From positions 310,001 through 374,000 of the forward strand of contig KV748238.1 in assembly GCA_001692895.1 (NCBI GenBank): DNA of 64,000 bases, written 5' to 3'. Both the position numbers and the translations under genes were made by a program. Below are positions 1 through 11,303 of the stretch, piece after piece. Each line of letters begins with the position of its first letter. Within the stretch, counting starts at the first letter, position 1. Below the pieces are notes generated by a model, which saw nothing but the letters and a program-made list of their open reading frames with translations, was not told the origin of the DNA and did no database searches. The DNA comes from Cenococcum geophilum 1.58 (lineage: Eukaryota; Ascomycota; Dothideomycetes; Gloniales; Gloniaceae).

Positions 1-547
1 AGTTTAACCGACTGGTAAATGTATATCTATAGATTATTATAGGGGTGGTTTAAATTCCATCTCCACCGGGCGTAATTTGGTTATGGTATTTCAGAGCATA
101 AGAGGCAGCAGATCCGGGTATACTGCCGTAAGAACCCTTAAAAACCTTAGAGAGACGCTGCTCGCTTTTTTACCGATTAATTTTAACGCCCTTATATAAT
201 ACGCCAGATAACAAGGAAGCGATAATAAGGTTAAGCCACAAGCTATTAAGCTTAATGAGTTTAGATGCACTAGAGCGCCTTAAGCTCTATAAGGGGCAGC
301 AAGAGGAGGGTAATAAGACTCTAATTACAGCTCTTATAAAGGCAGAGAGAGTAATTCAAGGCCGTTAAGTTGCGCAAGTAAAGCAGACGACTATTACAAG
401 CTTCTTTAAGTAGTTATGAATAGAGAGAAGAGTTGATTTAGCCCCTTGCAGCGATTAATAAGTAAGCTCGCAATATAACGTTTCCATACGGCATAACGTT
501 CAAACCCCCTACTACCGAGCTGAACGGTATAACGAGGTTTTACTGTA
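1..547 (+). mobile_element. 3' end of a degraded pogo-like DNA transposon
   Basis: The segment ends at a TIR-like sequence whose reverse complement starts TACAGTAAAACCTCG, ending in TA at 546-547. The same terminal motif bounds the MITE at 2182-2523. Upstream, about 250-367 stays open in one plus frame and is then broken by stops; its peptide is charged and I do not recognise the family. CAGT-starting TIRs with a TA target site are typical of fungal pogo/Tc1-mariner elements, so the class is inferred from the ends and not from a transposase domain. The 5' end lies outside the window. Confidence 0.5.
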
Positions 548-554
548 GCTTTTT

Positions 555-717
555 TATAAGAGGCCAGTCTGACTGGGACGTATGATCCTTCTAAGGCACT
601 AGTAAAACCTTTCGCCCCTTGTCTGTCTGACCATGTCTTCTCTGGGACGTTGGTGAAACCTTCATCTATCTGGCTACTGCCTCATCTGATATGTACCATT
701 TGGGAGAGTCCGTTACA
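555..717 (-). mobile_element. Short solo LTR related to the Gypsy LTR at 48.9/56.3 kb
   Basis: Both ends match the 331-bp Gypsy LTR in reverse orientation: it begins TATAAGAGGCCAG and ends TCCGTTACA, with the shared internal run CTAGTAAAACCTTTCGCCCC. It is flanked by TTTTT on both sides (550-554 and 718-722), a plausible 5-bp target duplication in T-rich DNA. At 163 bp it is about half the length of the full LTR, so it carries internal deletions or belongs to a shorter subfamily. It is visibly less AT-decayed than the full-length copies. Confidence 0.7.
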
Positions 718-1270
718 TTTTTCTAAAATTAAAAAATTTAATATAACGCAAATATCTTTAATTTAGCTAGATCCTTATTACTACTAATAAACTAGGGTTT
801 TCCAATTTTTTTGTAGTTATAGTATATTTATATCTCCCTTTTTACCTAATAAACTTATTTTCTAAGTAGATAGTTTATTTTTAAGATATTGTGAGGTGAC
901 AAGCTCCGCTCAGCCACCAGACAAACCTGCAAAAGGTAAGCGAGTGACTGGCAAGTTGCCAGGCACGGCTATGCGGAACAATATATATAAGCGAGGTGAC
1001 TCCGTCACCTGACAGATATACTTTATTTTGGAAATAGATTTAATAAAATATTATTTTATGTGTGGCTTAGAATTAGGTAATTAAAGTGGCTCGCTTGGGG
1101 GGTGTCTCGTTGCCTGCGTAGGCAAATCGGCGCGGAGCTTGTCGGTTCGTGGGGCAGTAGGGTGCTAGTCATCGTCTTCGAGTCCAAATTCGTGTTCGAG
1201 TTCGAATTCGAGTTCGTAATACCCTTCGGATCATCAACGTAGTATATGTATAAAGGGGGAGGTCGGCATC
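718..1270. other. AT-rich and repeat-derived gap, no gene seen
   Basis: 718-890 is very AT-rich with no open frame. 890-1160 is more GC-balanced, with short direct and inverted fragments (GAGGTGAC and GTCACCTGAC), and 1180-1215 is a TTCGAGT-type microsatellite. No coding potential or RNA gene was recognised. Confidence 0.5.
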
Positions 1271-1273
1271 TAA

Positions 1274-1890
1274 AGTCTTTGCACCTTCCCGGTTAGGAAG
1301 TTTAGCTTACCGCTCGGCAGAACTTTATATATTTTATTACTAAAGGTTTAAAACTCACATTTAAAACACTAGATATCTATATAAATAGTTACTAAGAAAG
1401 TAGGAAGAGGGTACTGATGAGATATTACTACTTAACTAGAGGACCTTATAGAGTCGGTGGCGGAGCCAGAATAGAACAGGAACTTATAGACGTAGATAAC
1501 TTTAAAACTAACCAGCTTATTATTATCCAAAGCTTTAAATACAAGTTTCAAGCCTTTAGTAATAAAATATATAATTGTGAGGCATATTGCCAGGGTGTAT
1601 GGTAGGGAGCAGGCAAGCCGAACATGAGTCACAGGAGAGTCGATGGAAGAGGACGACATGGCAAAGAGTAGGGTAGGGCAATACCCTCGTACAGAGACGA
1701 AACGATAACGAGAGGAAGGGCTGCAAGCCCGAGGAGCTTATAAGGAGGTGCCAAGGCCTAGCCGAAGGCTAGCCCGGGCAGCCCCTGAGGCTTCCTAGGC
1801 GATGCACTCGAGTAAGGGATAAAATATCTCTTACAATAATGTTCTGCCAGACGGTAAGCCAAACTTCCTGATCGGGAAGGTGCAAAGACT
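1274..1890. mobile_element. 617-bp TIR element, TAA target duplication
   Basis: Left end AGTCTTTGCACCTTCCCG and right end, reverse complemented, AGTCTTTGCACCTTCCCG form inverted termini that continue for about 39 bp with few mismatches. TAA lies immediately outside both ends (1271-1273, 1891-1893). A 3-bp TWA duplication fits PIF/Harbinger-type elements; the class is inference. Inside is a second inverted repeat (about 1330-1365 against 1535-1570), and 1587-1670 holds a sequence repeated at 10695-10778. Open frames are short (up to 75 aa) with no transposase similarity, so the element is non-autonomous. Related ends bound the element at 13537-13881. Confidence 0.75.
1587..1670. repeat. Dispersed repeat copy A (partner at 10695-10778)
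   Basis: About 84 bp beginning TTGCCAG and containing GGTAGGGAGCAGGCAAGCCG and CACAGGAGAGTCGATG is shared in the same orientation with 10695-10778. Read on the minus strand both copies open with a similar peptide (MSS..IDSPVT, then RLACSLP), which may be residual coding sequence of a mobile element. The family is not identified. Confidence 0.65.
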
Positions 1891-2181
1891 TAAGAGAGCG
1901 ACATCCGTACCAGGCTTTAATTATTGAATTAACAATGTAATGATTCGAAATCGTGAAACCAATGACGAAAACTTTGTTCAACCTACCCAATATCCTAAAC
2001 TACCGCAATACTATATTTATATTTAAAGCTTCAAGTCAAACCTCAGGTGTACGGCAGAACGACTAACCGTCAATAAATGCAGTTAATTGATTGGTCGAGC
2101 TCTGACCACAAGTTATTGGACGGGTTTAACTGTGCAAGGGATAACCTTCCTACCTTTGTCCTTGTATTCTCGGTAGGGGTA
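1891..2181. other. Short spacer between TIR elements
   Basis: Moderately AT-rich DNA with no open frame longer than about 30 codons beyond the element edge. Nothing recognised. Confidence 0.4.
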
Positions 2182-2523
2182 TACAGTAAAATCTCCTTAA
2201 TACGATATGGGGTATATAACGATAACCTCTACATTACGATCTACACCCCTTAATCAAGCCTTTTTTGGTGTAATATTACGATAATCTGACTTTTGGCAAT
2301 ATCGTTAAGCACTTACCACCAATATCGGTATAACCAGTAGAGAATTTGTATGGGAGAGGGCCCTATTTAGCCCGCGAGGTAGACATCCTAAGCCTTTTTA
2401 GGTATTAAGCTCCTCTTTTTCCTACTTATTCACCCAACACGTGACTCTCAATATAACAATACCATTGGTATTACGATACGATCGGCCGAACAAACTGTAT
2501 CGTACTAAAGAGATTTTACTGTA
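2182..2523. mobile_element. 342-bp MITE with pogo-like TIRs (TA ends)
   Basis: The left terminus TACAGTAAAATCTCCTTAAT and the reverse complement of the right terminus, TACAGTAAAATCTCTTTAGT, give imperfect TIRs of about 28 bp starting with the TA target dinucleotide. The termini resemble the 3' end of the degraded transposon at 1-547, suggesting mobilisation by that family (inference). The interior has no coding capacity. Confidence 0.7.
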
Positions 2524-3246
2524 GCCTTGTATACTCGTTCGTATGTGCGGCAAGCTCTTTAAGTAAGTTGTCCGTCCATATAAGCCTGAATAATGCAAGA
2601 GGATCAATAGGATTAACTTGTAGTGGTGGGTTTGGTGCGCCATCAGTGTACAGAGGGTCAATAGGAAAGGGGTTGAAATTAGGCTGTGGCTAGGGCTCGG
2701 GCGGTGGAATTTTGGCCTTCTTGTGCTTTGGAACAATATATTAATCAGGTTTAACAAGGCCTGCATCATCGGAAGTACGTTTACGACCCTCTGTGGTGGT
2801 TTAATTAATATACAAAGCTATAGATACTACGGCGGAGCCGCGTGTTATTCGCGTACGGGCCTCAATAGCGCTTGGGATAACTCAGCAATGACCCCTACCG
2901 TATCATAGCCTGTTCTCTATTACAACGTTGCAGGGACTTCTATTTGTAAGGGTAGACGCTATGCAGGCATTGTGTCAGCACGAGCGATACAAAATCCCTT
3001 GATGATTCGGCAATTGACTTTCTCTAGTGATTCTGCCTCTATTTCTAGTGCGGGAATTCCCATCGTCATGAAAGCGTTTCCTTGAACGTAAGGGCCCTGC
3101 AGTTGTAAGCTGCGACTGGATACTGCGGTATTTCGGCATTCCTTACCCACTATGCAGTTATAAGAACCTGAAAAGCTCGAAGACTTTTGGGTTTCAGTGT
3201 CTACAAGCACATCTTTAATCTGCAGTATACAGTCTACGGTCTACAA
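2524..3246. other. Gap upstream of the beta-xylosidase gene
   Basis: 2524-2900 is repeat-like. From about 2940 the base composition becomes gene-like and the stretch to 3246 probably holds the promoter and 5' leader of the beta-xylosidase gene. An 83-codon open frame on the minus strand (2959-3210) has no recognisable domain and is not called. Confidence 0.4.
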
Positions 3247-5874
3247 ATGTCTATTTTACTTGTGACCGCTATCTTATTGTTTGGGAGTGAAGTATTGGCA
3301 CTCTTCCCGGACTGTGTCAATGGCCCATTAAGGAATAATACAGTCTGTGACACGTCAGCCTGTAAGTTTCCTTTGATCACCCACGAGCCCCATTGTCTGC
3401 ATCAATGCTGAGAAGTACTAAACCAGCTTCTCTCTCAAGAGCAACTGCTCTGATCTCCCTCTTCACTATCGAAGAAAAGCTCATCAACACCGGCAATACA
3501 AGTCCGGGAGTGCCCCGTCTTGGACTACCACCCTATCAGTGGTGGCAAGAGGCCCTTCATGGTGTTGCATCATCACCTGGTGTTAAATTCTCAGATTCTG
3601 GAGATTACAGCTATGCTACTTCATTCCCGCAACCTATATTGATGGGCGCTGCCTTCGATGATTCCCTCATTACTGATGTGGCTACCGTAGTTAGTACTGA
3701 GGTACGTGCATTTAATAATGCAAACCGGGCCGGGCTAGATTTTTGGACGCCAAATATTAACCCCTTCAAAGATCCACGGTGGGGTAGAGGCCAAGGCAAG
3801 TATCTGCATTAATGTCCAGCAAGGGCCTGAGGAATAAACGGTTACTAAAGCTTATGATTTAGAAACGCCGGGAGAAGACCCATTTCATTTGTCGTCGTAC
3901 GTACATGCTTTAATTAATGGGTTGCAAGGCGGGTATGATCCGAAGTACAAACGTATAGTAGCAACCTGCAAGCATTTCGCCGGTATACTAAGAATCCTTT
4001 TACCCACGACATCTGTCCGCTCCCGCTAAAATTCTGCAATAGGTTATGACATAGAAAGCTGGAATGGTAATTTCAGGTATCAATTTGATGCTCAAATGCA
4101 AATCCAAGATATGGTAGAGTATTATCTACCACCCTTTCAAAGTTGCGCCCGTGATTCCAACGTTGGCGCTTTCATGTGCTCCTACAGTCAGTCTCGGCCA
4201 ATCTCTCCGCCTTTTAAAATTCTAGAGCTAAATATGGTAGATGCTGTAAATGGAGTCCCAACATGTGCGGATCCCTATCTGCTACAGAACATACTCCGCG
4301 AGCACTGGGGTTGGACGAACGAGCAACAGTGGGTTGTTAGTGATTGCGATGCAGTCCAAAACATTTATCTCCCTCACGAGTGGGCTTCATCCCGCGAACA
4401 GGCAGTGGCAGATGCTTTGAACGCAGGAACAGACATCAACTGCGGCACCTACTATCAAAATCATCTTCCAGCAGCCTTTGCTCAGGGCCTTTTCAACGAA
4501 TCTACGTTAGACCGAGCTCTTATCCGGCAGTATTCCTCTCTCATACGTCTTGGGTATTTTGATCCACCGGAATCCCAACCATATCGTCAGTACGATTTTA
4601 GTAACGTTAATACCCCCGAAGCTCAACAGCTTGCATACAGGGCTGCAGTTGAGGGTATAACTTTACTCAAGAACGATGGCCTTCTTCCGCTTTCTCTCAG
4701 CCCCAGCTCTTCAATTGCCCTTATTGGAGATTGGGCAGATGCCACTCAGCAAATGCAGGGCAATTATTATGGGCGGCCTCCATACCTCCACAGTCCACTC
4801 TACGCCGCGCGGCAATTGAATGTAACTGTAAACTATGCCCAGGGCATTGGAGGTCAGGGAGATCCAACGACGGACAATTGGCGTCCTGTTTGGCAGGCTG
4901 CAGAGGCGAGCGACCTGATCATCTTCGCCGGAGGAATCGACAACTCTGTCGAATCAGAAGGAAATGATCGCGTATCTATCGCCTGGAGTGGCGGGCAGCT
5001 CGATATGATCGGTCAGCTAGCCATATATGGCAAGCCTATGATCGTGCTCCAAATGGGTGGCGGGCAGATCGACTCCTCCCCGCTTGTCAATAATCCGAAT
5101 ATCTCCGCACTCCTCTGGGGAGGGTACCCAGGCCAAGATGGCGGCGTCGCGCTATTCGATATCATCACTGGCAAGGCGGCGCCTGCTGGCCGTCTGCCTA
5201 CGACGCAGTATCCAGCTTCTTACATCCACGAGGTTCCAATGACAGACATGTCCCTCCGACCTGGGCCGCACAACCCGGGGAGAACATACAAGTGGTACAA
5301 CGGCACTGCTGTCTTCGAATTTGGCAGTGGACTGCATTACACCAATTTTACGGCGCAGATTCAATCTTCCCTTCAACAGAGCTATAGCATTTCCACCCTC
5401 CTCGCCACATGCCGCGCGAGCAACGCAACCTACCTAGATCGCTGCCCCTTCTCTCCGTCTACTCTCGAAGTAACCATCAGCAACACAGGTAACGTGAGCT
5501 CCGACTACGTTACCCTCCTCTTTCTCACCGGGTCTTTCGGGCCTGCACCCTATCCTAAGAAATCGCTGGTGGCGTACCAGCGCCTCTTTTCTATATCTCC
5601 GCAATCAACGAGCACTGCTAATCTCAATCTTACGCTTGGCTCGTTAGCGAGAGTGGATGAACAGGGAAATAAAGTGCTTTACCCTGGCGATTATGCGCTG
5701 ATGGTTGATATTCAGCCTATGGCTATGGTCAATTTCACGCTGACAGGTAATCCGGTGGTGTTGGACGAGTGGCCACAGCCGCCAAAGAATAGAAAGGGGA
5801 GTGGAGTCGAAGGGCTAGAAGGGTATTTTGCGGGAGGGTATGGCAGCGATGTGGCGCAGGAGACGGTGTCATAA
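3247..5874 (+). CDS. Secreted GH3 xylan 1,4-beta-xylosidase
   Basis: Five exons with introns at 3362-3426, 3796-3862, 3983-4042 and 4187-4240 give 793 aa, the usual length for fungal GH3 beta-xylosidases. The second intron starts with GC (GCAAGT) and has a perfect TACTAAA branch site. The chosen Met opens a signal peptide (residues 1 to about 18, ending VLA). Family blocks follow: LPPYQWWQEALHGVA, NINPFKDPRWGRGQ, KHFAGYD. The GH3 nucleophile is Asp284 in VVSDCDAV and the acid/base is Glu489 in ESEGNDR; a fibronectin-III-like C-terminal domain follows. The enzyme releases xylose from xylo-oligosaccharides outside the cell. It sits just downstream of transposon debris, but its reading frame is intact. 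Assignment is firm at family level; an arabinofuranosidase side activity cannot be judged. Confidence 0.93.
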
Positions 5875-7128
5875 TGCATAATGTAGTTCTGTATGGTTGG
5901 AAATGAGCTGAGCTCTGCTTGTGTACAGTTTGTTGGACGCATATCATGTGGAGTAGCGTAGATCAAAAGCGATTGATCTTTCCCGCTAAGAGTGCAACTT
6001 GCCCAATCCCCGTAAGCCGCATCTCGGGGAATAATTGGGGCTCGTCTATTTAGGTCGAAAAGGTACTTGGCTTCAGTATAGATCCCGTTTAGGAGCGCAG
6101 CTGTTATTTGTACAACATGGAAATCTGGTTGGAACCGCACTGAGGTGTTCCAGCTGTAGTGAACCGCTCCGCTCCGCAATCATGCCTGGGTATGAAATGA
6201 TGACCACTCTGGTAGGAGGAGCTCTACATGCATTCGGAAGAATTTTATGAGCAATTGGCCGCATGCGTCCGAAATATCTAGTCTATATGTAGATGTCACG
6301 TTTTTTTTTTTCGATTCATCGTCGATCTGAAAGAGACATACAACGAACGGACTACCTCTTTTTGCTGGGTTAAAAAGGAGGAACCCCAAAGCTAACATGA
6401 CATGTCCGATATGTGCAAAATAGGTGCCTAGTAGAAAAATAGATAAAAGAAAAGTTAGAAGCGATTGCTGATTGATTTCTCAAGCCCCTCGGCGCTTCCG
6501 CCATATGCATAGCTCGTCAATAGTTGTACCTGCATAACCTTGCATGCACGTAACCTTGGAATGTCCTACGATCTGGAATTTTTTGTGCTTGCAGGCGCGG
6601 GCAAGGCATTTGGGTAGGTCTGGCCAGCGCCTCAAATTGTAGGAGTCATCCATAAATTTCGCAATTCTGGAGTGCTCGCTCGTCATCCCATATATCCCTC
6701 ATTGTAGGATTGGAGTTCAGAGCGGTGTATGATGGCGGCCATTCGCCATTCGACTTTAAGTACTGCTGCCATTCCTCGTACGCAGCCAAAGCGAATCTAT
6801 CCCACGCAAGATGTCAATTCTGAGAATGAGTGTCCGGTTCTTCGACATGATCCAATAACACGAGCGTCAGCGGCTCGACAGTCAGAACTATTCCAGTGTC
6901 TCAATTTTACCGGGTGTAGTTCTGTCGGCCGTACTATGTGTCAGCTTTCGAAGCTGGTGGATATAGAAATGCAGCTATCGAGTGTTCCCCATGGTGGTGA
7001 TGTATTGTTGAGGCAAGGTGAGAAAACTCGAGATCCCTCTCACGCCACCAAAAAAAATTCGGGCCGAGCCGAGGTCAGGGGTTTCGCCAAAGCTCTGGTC
7101 CCACCTCGAAGATTAAAACAATCTTCTC
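5875..7128. other. Intergenic region, no supported gene
   Basis: Holds the 3' end of the xylosidase transcript and the upstream region of the Dug2 gene. A 155-codon minus-strand frame (5712-6179) overlaps the xylosidase 3' end and a 157-codon plus frame (6729-7202) overlaps the Dug2 start in another frame; neither shows a domain. Confidence 0.45.
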
Positions 7129-10092
7129 ATGTCGTCCATTGGCTCATTACAGCATGCGCTGACAGATCCACGCGGGGTAGAAGATACCACAGTTCATTAT
7201 GAACCAACTATGGACGACGATGGTCGACCAACCGCGGCGACCAAGCCAGTGGCCACCCCTGCCTTATTTCATCGCATGAGGCACGACAAATCCATTCTTG
7301 CGCTCGTTGTCTCTAAGGCGTATATTTTTGCTGGTACACAGGTTGGGGAGGTTCTAGTGTACAGTCTCGATACTTATGAGCGTGTTACTGTCATTGAGGG
7401 ACACAGAGGGAGTGTGCTGGGGCTTGGCTTATCACACGACCAAGAGCTCCTCTTCTCAAGCGCCGGAGATCGGATAGTTAATGTAAGCTTGTGGCTACAG
7501 CAATCTAGCTCACTACTTATTCTACCGCTAGGTTTGGAGCACGCGAACTTTCTCACGGGTATACTCCATATACTCCACCTACGACGTTGGCGACATATTC
7601 TGCGTCTCGTATTCCTCCACCCTCCAGACGGTATACTTGGGCGCTCAGAACACAAGCATACAGGTATTATGGGCCCAACGGAAACTCATAGACTGACACT
7701 GATATTTGGACAGTGGTATGACTTGAAGGAAAAGGACACGCGACCACGGCCTAAACCCACATCACACCCCTCGTTTCGAGAAGACAGATTCTTTGACTCA
7801 TCTGGACCAGGAGGAGTCCGAACGCCAAGACGCCAGTCAGTTGAAGGAGGTCCTCGGCATGCTACAGGCGGACGCTTACTTGAGATCGACAAACAATATA
7901 TACGTCAGTTTGCACACTTTGGGTACGTGTATTGCATGCTATTGGCTCGAGGGATAATATCGGATGATCCAAGTGAGGAAATACTCATCTCAGGCGGCGG
8001 AGATGGCGTCATCCGGTTGTGGGGTTTGGATGCCAAACGTGGAGGTGCTATCTACGAACTCCATAGGCTCGAGGATGGAAGAGAAGAGGGAGAGTCTATC
8101 TTGACACTTGCATTGGATGGAACATTTCTCTATAGTGGACGTCTTGATGGGGAAATAAACGTCTGGGACCTCGAGACCAAGCAGCTTGTGCGAAGCTTGA
8201 AGGCTAAGACTGGTGATGTCCTGACTCTGAGTGTGGGTGGTGGGTATCTATTTAGTGCTGGAGTTACTGGAATTGTTCAGGTAAGCGTATGCATGGCCCC
8301 CTGATCTATAGGATACTGAAAATCCTACAGAAATTCAACCGTCAATATGAGAGCGTTAGCAAATTTCAAGCACACAACCATCTTATCTTGGCGTCAACTT
8401 TCACTATATATAACGACCGACCTATTTTCGTGACTGGAGGAAATGATAACACTGTAGCGATCTGGGATGTGCGTGATTGCGTCTCTGCCCCCGCTAGTGG
8501 GAAGAAGACTAGCAATGGTAAGTCCCTTCCAATTAAAAGCCATCTACATTGTCGCTGACATTGATCCCACAGAGCATTTATTTGAAAGTCTAAAGCAATT
8601 TGTTTCCTACCGTACGGTGTCTTCTGATCCACGATACAAAGGGGACTGTCGGAGAGGTGCCTCGTACCTTCGATCAGTATTCAAGAATTTCGGGGCAGCT
8701 ACTGAGATGCTGAATGCCGAAGACCCTTATAATCCAATCATTCTTGCAAAATTCAGAGGTAATCCTGCCAAATCGGCATCACGAAAGAAAATTCTATTCT
8801 ATGGCCATTACGATGTCATTCCAGCCGAAAATGAACAGGGCAAATGGATCACCGATCCGTTCTCGATGCAAGGAATTGACGGATATTTGTATGGACGCGG
8901 GGCATCCGACAATAAAGGACCAATCATGGCCGCAATATATGCTGTGGCTGATCTAATTGCAGATCAGACACTAGACTCGGATGTCGTTTTCCTAATTGAG
9001 GGCGAGGAAGAGTGCGGCTCTCGCGGTTTTGCTGATGCAATTCGCCGTAACAAGAAACTCATTGGTGATATCGATTGGATCCTTTTAGCCAATAGCTATT
9101 GGCTTGACGATCATGTTCCTTGCCTTACATACGGCTTGCGTGGAGTAATTCATGCTACAGTACAAGTCGAAAGCAAACACCCCGACCTCCATAGCGGAGT
9201 CGACGGGAGTGCTATGTTGGATGAATCCCTCAAAGATCTGGTAATGCTTCTCGCCAAACTCACCGGTACCCACGGGAGAGTGCAAATTCCATGTTTCTAT
9301 GATCCTATTCTGCCACTCAGCCACGAAGAGAAAACACTATATGCGGACATTACACAAACGCTACTTCGAGGAAATCCTGATCTCGGTGATCCGGAAGAGC
9401 TTGCAACGTCGCTAATGCGACGTTGGCGAGAAGCATCTTTGACCATCCACCGTTTTCAAACATCGGGTCCAGAAAACTCAACAATTATCCCAAGGCTAGC
9501 TCGTGCCTCGCTTTCCCTACGTCTCGTGCCAAACCAAGAGTCTGCCGAAATTGCGGGGATGCTCACCAGCTTCTTACATTCTGAATTCGACAAACTTGGC
9601 TCTCAGAACCGACTCACGGTTACAATCGACCACCAAGCCGAGCCATGGCTTGGAGACTTCAATAATGAGATCTTTAAGACTCTGGAAGAGGCCATTATGA
9701 AAGTCTGGGGCCCAACCCAAGGCCGACGAAAAAGCTCGGTGAGCGCGGCCAAGTCACTCACCAAGCAACTTGGCTTCACTTCCTCTAAACCTTCTCCTGC
9801 AACATCGAACACACTCGCAAATAGTAGTACTAGCGTCGGTGACGATGTGCCGAACGATAATGAGTCTAGCCAGCCGACAACTCTGGCCAGAAAACCACTG
9901 TATATCCGTGAAGGTGGCTCCATCCCATCAATTCGCTTCCTAGAGAAGGAATTTGGCGCTCCGGCAGCGCATCTGCCGTGTGGCCAGGCAAGCGATAGCG
10001 CGCATTTGGACAACGAAAGGCTACGATTGCTGAATTTGTACAAGAGTAAGGATATCTTTAAAAAGGTGTTCAGGGACTTGCCAAAGAAGTAG
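7129..10092 (+). CDS. DUG2: Dug2-type WD40/M20 peptidase, glutathione degradation
   Basis: Introns at 7483-7531, 7664-7713, 8281-8330 and 8518-8572 give 919 aa. Residues 1 to about 410 form WD40 blades (SILALVVSKAYIFAGTQ, YLFSAGVTGIVQ, FVTGGNDNTVAIWD). The rest is an M20 metallopeptidase with metal ligands visible at His492 (FYGHYDV), Asp526 (GRGASDNKGP), Glu558/559 (EGEEECGS) and His891 (SDSAHLDNE). This fusion of N-terminal WD40 and C-terminal M20 is diagnostic of Dug2, which with Dug3 forms the cytosolic complex splitting the gamma-glutamyl bond of glutathione; Dug1 then cleaves Cys-Gly. A Ser-rich linker around 9770-9890 is variable in the family. All introns fit reading frame and homologous blocks. 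Neither Dug1 nor Dug3 is in the window. Confidence 0.9.
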
Positions 10093-11303
10093 ACGGTTTT
10101 TTGAATGGAGTATTCTTGCTTTTGGGTTGGTCTTGGAAAATTATGGTACTTTGATGGCGGTGCTGGTTGGAGTTAGAGTTCTGGGCTCTTATACCCTTGT
10201 TCAGTCCTTTGGAAATGGAGAAATTGTAAATTGTGCAGTCGATTAATGCAAGTCTGCTGTATCACTCAAGAGACGTCTTGGCGATTCTTCTGACTCGCCA
10301 GAAGTACTTTGGACAGCCTTTTAGACGCCTTTAGTTAGAGCATATAATCTGCAGCAACAGGACATATCCTGCGTATAGGGCTAAAATACGTGGGAAGAAC
10401 CATTCGATTAGTCCTCGCCACTCTAAATTTAATCCAGACAACATGAAATAATTTAAAACTCAAATATATAGACAAACCGGCATGTTTTTCTTCAGTATGT
10501 AAGAGCCGTTCATGAGGGCACAACTAGGGCGCCAGAAACCGAGTGGACGCCTTAATGAGGCAGGTGATAGGTGCCCTTATCTCATAAATCAGACGGATCG
10601 TTGGTGCGCACGGACGTTTGTACTGCTCCCTATCCAACGAATTTTCCACGGGGGTCCGAGAGCTTATGGTCCAAGCTTTGGTGGTAGTCGAAAGTTGCCA
10701 GGTGAACGGTAGGGAGCAGGCAAGCCGAGCAAGAGTCACAGGAGAGTCGATGTAAGAGGACAATATGGTAAAGAGTATGGGCTCTTAAAATATAAGGAGC
10801 AGACGAGTGTATTCTTGCCCCGTAACTAAGCACGTGCTAAGTTAACTAAGTTCGGTTAAATTCTGCTACGGAGCGTCTGATTTACGAGATAACACTCACC
10901 AATCGTCGCTGGGAGAAACATGTCCCGCATCCCGCAGGTGCGTGCCGCTGTGTTCCGCGCTAGCTAATGGAAGGATCCTTGTTCCTATATGGTGGCTTGA
11001 ATTCGTCCTCGCTCCCGTGTTCCCTAGCTGAAATAATGCGGCTCGAGGACATGTCACAGTTCCTATGATACATTAGCGCAGGCCGCCCGGTGACTGGGCT
11101 GGCCCTGCTCTCAGGTTTCTCACTGCCCCAACTCGAAGACAAGCTTTTGCTGCAAACCAATCAGTACTTGTGCGGAGACCCGCGTGCAAATCGCGTAGAT
11201 TTCATACAGACAACCAAACCTACAATTGCGCATGGAAGCCATCCTTGGGAACCTCCCAACGCAAGGATGGAACGCAAAATGCATCACGGATCTACCGTTA
11301 TAG
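10093..11303. other. Gap with repeat remnants and unresolved 5' exons
   Basis: 10330-10800 looks repeat-derived and includes dispersed repeat copy B. From about 10920 (an ATG at 10920 with a 15-codon frame) composition becomes coding-like and probably contains the first exons of the membrane protein that is clear from 11304, but I could not join them into one frame. Confidence 0.45.
10695..10778. repeat. Dispersed repeat copy B (partner at 1587-1670)
   Basis: Same orientation and about 85% identity by eye to 1587-1670; the shared core includes GGTAGGGAGCAGGCAAGCCG. No TIR or target duplication was found around this copy, unlike copy A, which lies inside a TIR element. Confidence 0.65.

Noticed and set aside
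2959..3210. 83-codon minus-strand ORF upstream of the xylosidase
   Set aside because: No domain, lies in the promoter position and overlaps the 5' leader; composition alone is not evidence.
5712..6179. 155-codon minus-strand ORF overlapping the xylosidase 3' end
   Set aside because: Part of it is antisense to a conserved enzyme and the rest shows no recognised motif; no intron or context support.
6729..7202. 157-codon plus-strand ORF before Dug2
   Set aside because: Overlaps the Dug2 start in another frame and has no conserved pattern.
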